NCBI RefSeq assembly: GCF_900109345.1
Contig: NZ_FNZN01000004.1
Location: 186,001-250,000, forward strand
Direction: 5' to 3'
DNA length: 64,000 nucleotides
Source of the DNA: Maribacter orientalis
GTDB taxonomy: Bacteria; Bacteroidota; Bacteroidia; Flavobacteriales; Flavobacteriaceae
The notes under the pieces: generated by a model
Databases searched by the model: none
Seen by the model: the letters and a program-made list of their open reading frames with translations, nothing else
Told to the model about the DNA's origin: nothing
Shown: positions 17,610-24,175 of the stretch, piece after piece
Numbering within the stretch: position 1 is the first letter of the stretch
How the letters are laid out: each line of letters begins with the position of its first letter
Program-made: the position numbers and the translations under genes

Positions 17610-18998
17610 ATGAAAAACGTAAAGAATTATTTATCGGAAAATAAGGATCGATTTTTAAATGAGCTTATAGAACTACTTAAGATTCCATCGGTTAGTGCAG
17701 ATCCTGCCTATTCGCAAGATGTAATAGATACAGCCGAAACAGTAAAGAGAAGGTTAGAAGAAGCAGGTTGCGATGTTGTAGAAATTCATGAAACTGCAGG
17801 ATATCCAATTGTATACGGTGAAAAAATTATAAATCCTGATTTACCGACTGTACTAGTTTATGGCCATTATGATGTGCAACCCGCAGATCCAATTGACTTA
17901 TGGCATTCACCACCGTTTGAACCGGTTATTAAAAAGAACGATGCACACCCAGAAGGTGCTATTTATGCTAGAGGAGCCTGTGATGACAAAGGCCAAATGT
18001 ACATGCATGTTAAAGCATTAGAACTGATGGTAAAGACCGATCAACTGCCTTGCAACGTCAAATTCATGATTGAAGGTGAAGAAGAAGTCGGCAGTAATAA
18101 TTTGGGTATTTATGTAGCTGCGAATAAAGCGAAGTTGGCCAATGATGTTATTTTAATTTCAGATACGGGAATGATTGCTAACGATGTGCCTTCTATCACA
18201 ACCGGACTTCGTGGATTAAGCTATGTGGAGGTAGAAGTAACGGGACCAAACAGAGACTTACATTCAGGACTATATGGTGGAGCGGTTGCCAACCCAATCA
18301 ATATACTAACAAAAATGATTGCCAGTCTTCATGATGAAAATAATCATGTAACCATACCTGGTTTTTACGATAAAGTTGAAGAATTATCAAAAGAAGAAAG
18401 AGCAGAAATGGCAAAAGCGCCATTTAGTTTAGAAAGCTATCAGAAAGCTCTTGATATTGAATCTGTTTACGGTGAAAAGGGATATTCTACAAATGAACGC
18501 AACTCCATCAGACCTACCTTAGATGTAAACGGTATTTGGGGGGGTTATATTGGTGAAGGTGCAAAAACGGTTATAGCAAGCAAGGCCTTTGCAAAAATTT
18601 CTATGCGTTTGGTTCCTAATCAAGATTGGAAAGAAATCACAGAACTATTCAAAACCCATTTTGAGTCGATTGCCCCAAAAGGGGTTACGGTTAAAGTCAA
18701 ACCACACCATGGTGGGCAAGGGTATGTTACTCCGATTGATACTATTGCTTATCAGGCAGCGTCAAAAGCGTATGAAACTACCTTTGGGAAAAAACCTATT
18801 CCACAACGTAGTGGCGGTAGTATTCCAATTGTTTCTTTGTTTGAAAAAGAATTGGGCAGCAAGACTATTCTAATGGGCTTTGGCTTAGATAGTGATGCAA
18901 TCCACTCCCCTAATGAGCATTTCGGGGTTTGGAACTATTTTAAAGGCATTGAAACAATTCCATACTTCTATGAGTATTTTACCGAAATGAACAAATAA
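17610..18998 (+). CDS. M20 family metallopeptidase (dipeptidase)
   Basis: This 462-residue protein has no signal peptide, so it is probably cytosolic. Its di-zinc site motifs are VLVYGHYDVQPADP, ARGACDDKGQMYMHVKALE and MIEGEEEVGSNN, and the lid domain contains RDLHSGLYGGAVANP. The C-terminal IPIVSLFEKELG and DSDAIHSPNEHFGVWNYFKG supply the remaining ligands. This matches the M20 dipeptidase branch (carnosinase/CPG2-like). It cleaves small peptides; exact specificity is not readable. It is convergent with phnA across a long palindrome. Confidence 0.92.
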   Translation: MKNVKNYLSENKDRFLNELIELLKIPSVSADPAYSQDVIDTAETVKRRLEEAGCDVVEIHETAGYPIVYGEKIINPDLPTVLVYGHYDVQPADPIDLWHSPPFEPVIKKNDAHPEGAIYARGACDDKGQMYMHVKALELMVKTDQLPCNVKFMIEGEEEVGSNNLGIYVAANKAKLANDVILISDTGMIANDVPSITTGLRGLSYVEVEVTGPNRDLHSGLYGGAVANPINILTKMIASLHDENNHVTIPGFYDKVEELSKEERAEMAKAPFSLESYQKALDIESVYGEKGYSTNERNSIRPTLDVNGIWGGYIGEGAKTVIASKAFAKISMRLVPNQDWKEITELFKTHFESIAPKGVTVKVKPHHGGQGYVTPIDTIAYQAASKAYETTFGKKPIPQRSGGSIPIVSLFEKELGSKTILMGFGLDSDAIHSPNEHFGVWNYFKGIETIPYFYEYFTEMNK

Positions 18999-19029
18999 AA
19001 TAAATGGCTTTGCCAAGAGCTTTTTAGCG

Positions 19030-19077
19030 ACGAAGCGATCTATTAGTTTGGTATACCAAACTAATAGATCGCTTCGT
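19030..19077. terminator. 48-bp perfect palindrome between convergent genes
   Basis: The halves meet between 19053 and 19054 and are exact reverse complements over 24 nt each (first half begins ACGAAGCGATCTATTAGTTT). TTTT follows on the plus strand. It lies between the M20 peptidase and phnA stops and probably terminates both. It is longer than a terminator needs and leaves no natural loop. Confidence 0.75.
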
Positions 19078-19095
19078 TTTACCCGCAAAGACTTT

Positions 19096-19674
19096 TTAAA
19101 TTTTCTTAACGTACTTCGTAATAATTACAGTAAGCGTAGGGCCTACCTTTCCCTCAATATATTCAGCATTTTCACGGTCTAATGAAATTCTACGAACCGC
19201 AGTACCTTGCTTAGCAACTTGACTAGAGCCCTTTATTTTAAGGTCTTTTATCAATACTACACTATCACCATTTTCTAGAATTACACCGTTCACATCTCTA
19301 TGTATTATTTTATCGGCTTCGGCCACCCCTTCACCTGTAGCTTTTGCCCATTCTAAAACTTCTGGCTCCAAATACATCATATCCAAAAGGTCTTTAGGCC
19401 ATCCTTCAGACTTTAAACGTGACAACATACGCCAGACAACGACCTTTACAGAATCATATTCACTCCACATACTATCATTAAGACAGCGCCAGTGGTTAGC
19501 ATCCATTTGCTCAGCGTCTTCAATTTGTGTACGACAGGTTTGACACGCCAAAATACTCGAATCAACTCCACTTATAGAAACTGGCTCCACTTCAAAAACT
19601 TCTAAATTATTGGTACCCGTACAAAGTTCGCAAGTTGAACCGCTACGTGCTTCCAAATCAGATAATACACTCAT
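19096..19674 (-). CDS. phnA: PhnA domain protein
   Basis: This 192-residue protein has an N-terminal zinc-ribbon with C15-x2-C18 and C44-x2-C47. The C-terminal PhnA domain reads DVNGVILENGDSVVLIKDLKIKGSS and TAVRRISL. The name comes from a gene near phosphonate clusters, and a zinc-ribbon SH3-like fold is known. No phosphonate genes are nearby, so its role here is unknown. It is divergent from the BlaI gene across a spacer holding a probable dispersed repeat. Confidence 0.9.
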   Translation of the reverse strand: MSVLSDLEARSGSTCELCTGTNNLEVFEVEPVSISGVDSSILACQTCRTQIEDAEQMDANHWRCLNDSMWSEYDSVKVVVWRMLSRLKSEGWPKDLLDMMYLEPEVLEWAKATGEGVAEADKIIHRDVNGVILENGDSVVLIKDLKIKGSSQVAKQGTAVRRISLDRENAEYIEGKVGPTLTVIITKYVKKI

Positions 19675-19712
19675 TATTGGTTATTTTAAAAACAAACTTA
19701 CATCTTTTTCAT

Positions 19713-19808
19713 GTGGTGGTTGGGCCTTTCCCCAAAGAATTAGGGTCGGGCTATTCGTTACAAGTACGCTACGCAATACGCGAATGCGAGCTTTTGACCT
19801 CTATACTT
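19713..19808. repeat. Probable dispersed Bacteroidetes intergenic repeat
   Basis: This 96-nt stretch is richer in G/C than its surroundings, has no ORF support, and contains the blocks TTGGGCCTTTCCCC, AGGGTCGGGCTATTCG and CTTTTGACCTCTATACTT around an ATTCG (19753) / CGAAT (19781) inverted pair. The blocks resemble a repeat I recall from many Bacteroidetes genomes. That is recollection, not a search result. It lies in the promoter spacer of phnA. Confidence 0.45.
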
Positions 19809-19832
19809 AAGGCAAAAATAACTAATTTCACT

Positions 19833-19892
19833 CTACACTTGTAGAATTAAAATATTTATTCTATGTTTGTAGAACACATTCTAAACTTGTAG
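19833..19892 (+). promoter_or_regulatory. Triple BlaI-type operator over the blaI promoter
   Basis: Three related 12-mers with the form CTA-n6-TAG lie at 19833-19844 (CTACACTTGTAG, a palindrome), 19861-19872 (CTATGTTTGTAG) and 19881-19892 (CTAAACTTGTAG). The first contains a TTG at 19839-19841. The second contains TATGTTTG (19862-19869), giving a -33/-7 pair with 20-nt spacing. The third overlaps the ribosome-binding region. This suggests autorepression by the BlaI-type protein encoded at once downstream. Confidence 0.7.
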
Positions 19893-19895
19893 AAA

Positions 19896-20261
19896 ATGCA
19901 GTTGTCAAAATCGGAAGAAGAATTAATGAATATTCTCTGGAAACAGAAAAAAGCTTTTATGAAAGATTTGCTAGAAGAGTATCCAGAACCTAAACCTGCT
20001 ACCACAACGGTAGCAACACTTCTTAAACGTATGACCGATAAAGGCTTCATTGATTATAAAAATTTTGGAAGAAGTAGGAAATACTTCCCGCTTGTGAAAA
20101 AGAAAGATTATTTCTCAAAACATGTAAACGGACTCATTAAAAACTTTTTTAATGACAGCGCTAGTCAGTTCGCTTCGTTTTTTACCCAAGAAACCAATTT
20201 GAGCAAAACCGAATTGGAAGATTTAAAGAAATTGATAGACATTGAAATAAAAAAGAAATAA
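19896..20261 (+). CDS. BlaI/MecI/CopY family transcriptional repressor
   Basis: This 121-residue winged-helix protein starts MQLSKSEEELMNILWKQKKAFMKDLLEEYPEPKPATTTVATLLKRMTDKGF, the typical DNA-binding half. The rest is a helical dimerisation region with the protease-sensitive region seen in BlaI homologues. It is followed 2 nt later by an M56 sensor-like gene, the standard two-gene arrangement. In Bacteroidetes such pairs are general stress or envelope sensors and need not concern beta-lactams. The operator triplet upstream implies autoregulation. Confidence 0.92.
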   Translation: MQLSKSEEELMNILWKQKKAFMKDLLEEYPEPKPATTTVATLLKRMTDKGFIDYKNFGRSRKYFPLVKKKDYFSKHVNGLIKNFFNDSASQFASFFTQETNLSKTELEDLKKLIDIEIKKK

Positions 20262-20263
20262 TT

Positions 20264-22333
20264 ATGCTGGTATATATTCTAAAATCAACGGCCTGCCTTG
20301 CTATTCTGTATGTCTTTTACAACGTATTTTTAGAAAAGGAAAGTATACATAGATTAAAACGATTCTATTTGCTTGGAGCTTTACTATTCTCATTAATAGT
20401 ACCTGCCTTGGTATATACGGAGTATGTTGAATCTGAACCTATAAATCAAATATACTACCCAACAGAACAAGCTGTTCAACAACCAGAAGATATCATCAAT
20501 GTACCAACAGCATTAGAAACAGGTGTTTTAGACATAGCGCCTTTACTCTGGAGCATCTATTTTATTGGTCTCTTCTTTTTTGGCATAAAATTCCTGAGAA
20601 ACCTATTACACATATTTTTTAGAATCCGTAAAAACCCAAAACATAAATTAGCTAGAATAACACAAGTACTCTTACAAGAGAAAATCATACCTCATACCTT
20701 TATGAGCTATATTTTCCTAAATAAATCCAAATTTGAAAGCAATCAGATTCCTAAAGAAGTACTGCTACATGAAGAAACCCATGCCAAGCAAAAACACACT
20801 TGGGATGTTCTTTTTGTAGAACTCCTACAGGTCATATTTTGGGTAAACCCATTGATATATCTTTCTAAAAAAGCCATAAAATTAAATCACGAGTTTTTGG
20901 CAGATCAATCGGTCTTAGAAAACAATATCGACCAGACTTCTTATAAGAATACGTTACTATCGTACTTATCACCCGATAGTGAAAAGAAGTATCAGCCGCT
21001 GTCAAACGCCATCAATTATTCATCAATCAAAAAACGTTTTAAAATCATGAAAAAACAAACATCAAAAAAAGGGATTGTATTAAGAAGCACAGTACTTCTC
21101 CCCTTACTCGCAATTTTACTGTATGGTTTTAGTGAAACCAAAATTATCGTCAAAAAAGAAAAATCTAACAGTAGTATTCAAACAACGGATTTAGAGATAA
21201 CTCCAGAAATTAAAATATATGATTCGCTCGCAAAAAAATACAATGCCATCCCAATTGAAAAAAGGAATATCCCTTTAAAGGATTTAAACATATTAGAAAC
21301 CATCTACCGTAATATGAGTGCGGCTCAAAAAGATGAAGCGCAACCTTTTCCTGAATGTTTACCAAAGGAGAAACAAGAAGATGCAACGAAAAAACAAATT
21401 GTAGCCTACAACAAATTGGCTAAAAAGTATAATACCATGATGAACAAAGGTAGAAATATTCACATCGTAAAATCAGATGTAGACCAGTTAAACCGTATCT
21501 ATGAATTAATGACAGAGTCACAAAAAGTAGACTCAGAACCTTTTCCTAAATTTCCTGAACCACCACAGCCTCCAAAAGCGCCTAGGGTTTTAAAAGGAGA
21601 GAAAAGTACTATTCCACCTCCTCCAATACCAAAAGAACCAAAAACAAATGTAGAATCATCCTTAAATTTTCCTGCTCCACCGCGTTCACCAAACGCTCCT
21701 AAAGCACTAAACACTTCTGATTTTGCAGATAACCAACTAAAAGAAATTTTAAAGAACCAAGATTCTTATGACCATAACAACCTTGACCTAAAAACGATTA
21801 ACGGCATTCCAACAACCACAAATACGTTTTATTCCGGTAGCGATATAGAAAATATAGATTTTGAAACTCAGGAAAACATGAGAGTATATATTCATAACTC
21901 TGGTTCGTCTAAAAAAGCGATTTCCTCAAATCTTTTGGAAAGCTTACGTTCACTTGAAGAACAAGATGCACAATTCTATTATGATGGAAAGATAATAACA
22001 GCTGAACAAGGGTTTCAAATTATAAAGAAAGAAAAAGATATTAAAATAGAAACGCTACCTTTTTCAAATAAGCAACCAGAAGTTCGGATTTATAAGGAAA
22101 ATAATGATTTACGAATTCCACCACCTCCTTCACCACCAACCCCTCCTTCTCCTTTAGACTTTGTTATTAACGCAGCTAAAAAAGGGGCCACTTTTATGTA
22201 TGAAGGCAAAGCAGTTTCATCTGACAAAGCCATTGATTTATTAAGGAAAAACAAAGAGTTGAATATAGAATCGCGCATCAAAAATGGCAAGCAAATTGTT
22301 CGAATTACAAAAGAGCCTGTAACAATCGAATAG
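20264..22333 (+). CDS. M56 (BlaR1-like) membrane metallopeptidase with Pro-rich periplasmic region
   Basis: This 689-residue protein has N-terminal membrane helices at about residues 5-22, 33-50 and 92-112. The zinc motif H169-E-E-T-H173 lies in LLHEETHAKQKHTWDVLF, with NHEFLADQ providing the third ligand. A further helix follows near 272-288 (STVLLPLLAILLYGF). The long C-terminal region is presumed periplasmic. It has two related units (IYDSLAKKYNAIP / AYNKLAKKYNTMM) and proline-rich runs (PEPPQPPKAP, PPPPSPPTPP). No penicillin-binding sensor domain is visible. It should cleave its partner repressor on an unknown signal. Confidence 0.85.
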   Translation: MLVYILKSTACLAILYVFYNVFLEKESIHRLKRFYLLGALLFSLIVPALVYTEYVESEPINQIYYPTEQAVQQPEDIINVPTALETGVLDIAPLLWSIYFIGLFFFGIKFLRNLLHIFFRIRKNPKHKLARITQVLLQEKIIPHTFMSYIFLNKSKFESNQIPKEVLLHEETHAKQKHTWDVLFVELLQVIFWVNPLIYLSKKAIKLNHEFLADQSVLENNIDQTSYKNTLLSYLSPDSEKKYQPLSNAINYSSIKKRFKIMKKQTSKKGIVLRSTVLLPLLAILLYGFSETKIIVKKEKSNSSIQTTDLEITPEIKIYDSLAKKYNAIPIEKRNIPLKDLNILETIYRNMSAAQKDEAQPFPECLPKEKQEDATKKQIVAYNKLAKKYNTMMNKGRNIHIVKSDVDQLNRIYELMTESQKVDSEPFPKFPEPPQPPKAPRVLKGEKSTIPPPPIPKEPKTNVESSLNFPAPPRSPNAPKALNTSDFADNQLKEILKNQDSYDHNNLDLKTINGIPTTTNTFYSGSDIENIDFETQENMRVYIHNSGSSKKAISSNLLESLRSLEEQDAQFYYDGKIITAEQGFQIIKKEKDIKIETLPFSNKQPEVRIYKENNDLRIPPPPSPPTPPSPLDFVINAAKKGATFMYEGKAVSSDKAIDLLRKNKELNIESRIKNGKQIVRITKEPVTIE

Positions 22334-22354
22334 AAATAACGTCAAACATATGTT

Positions 22355-22379
22355 AAAGCCCTCTTTTCGAGGGCTTTTT
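22355..22379 (+). terminator. Terminator of the BlaI-M56 operon
   Basis: A 9-bp stem AAAGCCCTC / GAGGGCTTT with loop TTTTC is followed by TT. It begins 21 nt after the M56 stop. Confidence 0.88.
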
Positions 22380-22463
22380 GCGTACCAAAAATGAAATAGT
22401 TACGTTCACCCATTATATACAATCATCAATCTGCCCGCCTCTGGAGGGTCAAAATCAATCATC

Positions 22464-23567
22464 ATGATACAAGACTTTTTTATTCTTTGCTCAGGCGCTG
22501 ATGCCGAGCTATTAAAAACATGCTCAAAAGGAGAACAGAACAAATATGCTGGCATAGGGGCCACTGTATTCTTTACGGCCGTTATGGCATTTATAGCCAG
22601 TAGTTATGCACTTTTTACAGTTTTCGATAATGTGTATACCGCAATATTATTCGGTCTCATTTGGGGTCTGCTTATTTTCAACTTAGATAGATTTATTGTT
22701 AGTACGATAAAAAAACGTAATAGTTTTAGTCAAGAATTCTTTCAAGCTACGCCACGTATATTATTAGCGATAATAATTGCAATAGTAATTTCCAAACCAC
22801 TGGAAATGAAAATATTTGAAAAGGAAATCAATCAGGTTTTATTAGAGCAAAAAAATGAATTGACCTTAGCCAACAAAGACCAATTAGCGTTACAATACAC
22901 CCCGAAAGTTGAGCAACTAAATCAAGAAATTACTGCTTTAAAAACAGAGATAGCAACTAAAGAGATTGAGACAAATGCTTTATATGATGTGTACATCAAC
23001 GAAGCAGAAGGCACAGCTGGCACCAAGTTATTGGGAAAAGGTCCGGTTTATGCAGAAAAGCGTGAAAAGCACGATGCTGCGTTGAATGAATTAAACGCAT
23101 TAAAAACAACAAACGCTGAAAGAATAACTGGTCTTGAAACACAGATTGCTGATTTAAATACTGAATATGCTGAAGTAGTAAAAAACTCCCAACCCATTAT
23201 TGATAGTTTTGATGGACTAATGGCTAGAATTACAGCTTTAGATGAACTGCCTTGGCTTCCGTCTTTCTTTATATTCCTATTGTTTTTAGCAATTGAGACT
23301 TCTCCAATAATTGCCAAACTATTAGCTCAAAAAGGTGAATATGATATAAAATCAGAAGAAGAAGAAAGTATTTTGTCTTCTTGGGTAACACAGAAAGTTG
23401 CCCAGCGTAAATTAATCGTTTCGACTGATGGTGATATCAACCAAAAAATATATGAAGATTTAAAAGGTGAGTCAGAGTTGTATGGTTACAAAAAGAAAAA
23501 GGCAGAAGAATTGTTACGGCTACAAGCAGATAGCTTTCACGATATTCAGATAAAAGGTCTAAAATAA
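22464..23567 (+). CDS. DUF4407 membrane/coiled-coil protein
   Basis: This 367-residue protein matches DUF4407. The N-terminus reads FFILCSGADAELLKTCSKGEQNKYAGIG, followed by two membrane helices (about 33-55 and 58-78) and LDRFIVSTIKK. A third helix lies at about 95-112. A long coiled coil covers about 120-235 (repeated LNQEITALKTEIATKE, LETQIADLNTEYAE). A fourth helix at about 262-282 (WLPSFFIFLLFLAIETSP) precedes a charged cytoplasmic tail. The function of the family is unknown. It stands alone after the BlaI/M56 terminator. Confidence 0.88.
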   Translation: MIQDFFILCSGADAELLKTCSKGEQNKYAGIGATVFFTAVMAFIASSYALFTVFDNVYTAILFGLIWGLLIFNLDRFIVSTIKKRNSFSQEFFQATPRILLAIIIAIVISKPLEMKIFEKEINQVLLEQKNELTLANKDQLALQYTPKVEQLNQEITALKTEIATKEIETNALYDVYINEAEGTAGTKLLGKGPVYAEKREKHDAALNELNALKTTNAERITGLETQIADLNTEYAEVVKNSQPIIDSFDGLMARITALDELPWLPSFFIFLLFLAIETSPIIAKLLAQKGEYDIKSEEEESILSSWVTQKVAQRKLIVSTDGDINQKIYEDLKGESELYGYKKKKAEELLRLQADSFHDIQIKGLK

Positions 23568-23572
23568 AAAAA

Positions 23573-23592
23573 GACCAATATTCCTATTGGTC
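23573..23592 (-). terminator. Terminator, best suited to minus-strand transcription
   Basis: The stem GACCAATA-TTCC-TATTGGTC is followed on the minus strand by TTTTTTT. On the plus strand the tract is poor (CTTAG). This supports a minus-strand transcript ending here, matching the micro-gene at 23627. Confidence 0.7.
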
Positions 23593-23626
23593 CTTAGTAG
23601 ATTTGGGGGAACTACCTAAACAATTA

Positions 23627-23755
23627 TTATATGGTTATAGCCTCTAAAATTAGCTCAGTACTAGTCACATTAAAATTACTAATCTCATATATTTCATTTT
23701 GACTGGCGGCTTCAAAATAACCTAAACATCTTTTAATATTTTCAACTGATTTCAT
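23627..23755 (-). CDS. Candidate small protein, 42 aa
   Basis: The minus-strand frame from ATG 23755 to TAA 23627 gives a soluble, slightly acidic peptide (MKSVENIKRCLGYFEAASQN, then EIYEISNFNVTSTELILEAI). The terminator 34 nt downstream has its U-tract in this direction, and a TACCTTTG box lies 47 nt upstream. A complete unit of promoter, ORF and terminator makes it credible, but no family is recognised. Confidence 0.45.
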   Translation of the reverse strand: MKSVENIKRCLGYFEAASQNEIYEISNFNVTSTELILEAITI

Positions 23756-23802
23756 ATGGATTATACTTTGGTGAAATTAATAGTTTAACATTTTCTACGC
23801 TC

Positions 23803-23810
23803 CAAAGGTA
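23803..23810 (-). promoter_or_regulatory. -7 promoter box of the 42-aa micro-gene (TACCTTTG)
   Basis: This minus-strand TAnnTTTG match lies 47 nt upstream of the ATG at 23755. No clear -33 TTG. Confidence 0.35.
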
Positions 23811-23954
23811 TCTTCTTCATTAGTGTTTAATTATACCTTATAGATAAAAACCCTCTTTAATGTAGTTCGAATGAAGACAAGTATCGATGAATAAAATATT
23901 CTCTATAAGAATAGATGAAATTTTAGCAAAAAACTCATTAGCTATATAGATAAT

Positions 23955-23970
23955 CTTAATTCGAATTAAG
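23955..23970. promoter_or_regulatory. 16-bp perfect palindrome, possible operator
   Basis: CTTAATTCGAATTAAG is a perfect palindrome ending 23 nt upstream of the TAACTTTG box. This is where an activator or repressor could act on the promoter of the 24009 gene and tamB. Confidence 0.4.
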
Positions 23971-23993
23971 TTAAAATTATTGCACAGTAGTCT

Positions 23994-24001
23994 TAACTTT
24001 G
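23994..24001 (+). promoter_or_regulatory. -7 promoter box of the 24009 micro-gene (TAACTTTG)
   Basis: This TAnnTTTG match ends 7 nt before the ATG at 24009, so the leader is a few nucleotides at most. It probably also drives tamB-tamL. Confidence 0.5.
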
Positions 24002-24008
24002 CAGTATT

Positions 24009-24122
24009 ATGGCAACACTTAAAGAAACCAAGAAGAAAAAAAGAAGGTTTTATAACCTGGTTATCATAATAGTACTACTCATTATAATAGTAACAGGTTT
24101 TATGGCACAGCTTGGATCTTAG
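24009..24122 (+). CDS. Small single-pass membrane protein, 37 aa, upstream of tamB
   Basis: The frame from ATG 24009 to TAG 24122 gives a basic head (MATLKETKKKKRRFYN) and one hydrophobic helix (LVIIIVLLIIIVTGFMAQLG). The positive-inside charge and the promoter box just upstream make it a convincing micro-gene. It ends 53 nt before tamB in the same direction, so co-transcription is likely. It could be a TAM accessory peptide or merely adjacent. No family recognised. Confidence 0.55.
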   Translation: MATLKETKKKKRRFYNLVIIIVLLIIIVTGFMAQLGS

Positions 24123-24175
24123 TTTAACAAAGCTCAGAATTGAATATTACTATTCAAGCTTAACATGTTTACCAT

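Noticed and set aside
19096-19674. Phosphonate utilisation locus
   Set aside because: Only phnA is present, and this gene alone does not imply phosphonate metabolism.
19896-22333. Beta-lactam resistance operon (blaI-blaR1)
   Set aside because: The sensor has no penicillin-binding domain and no beta-lactamase gene is nearby.
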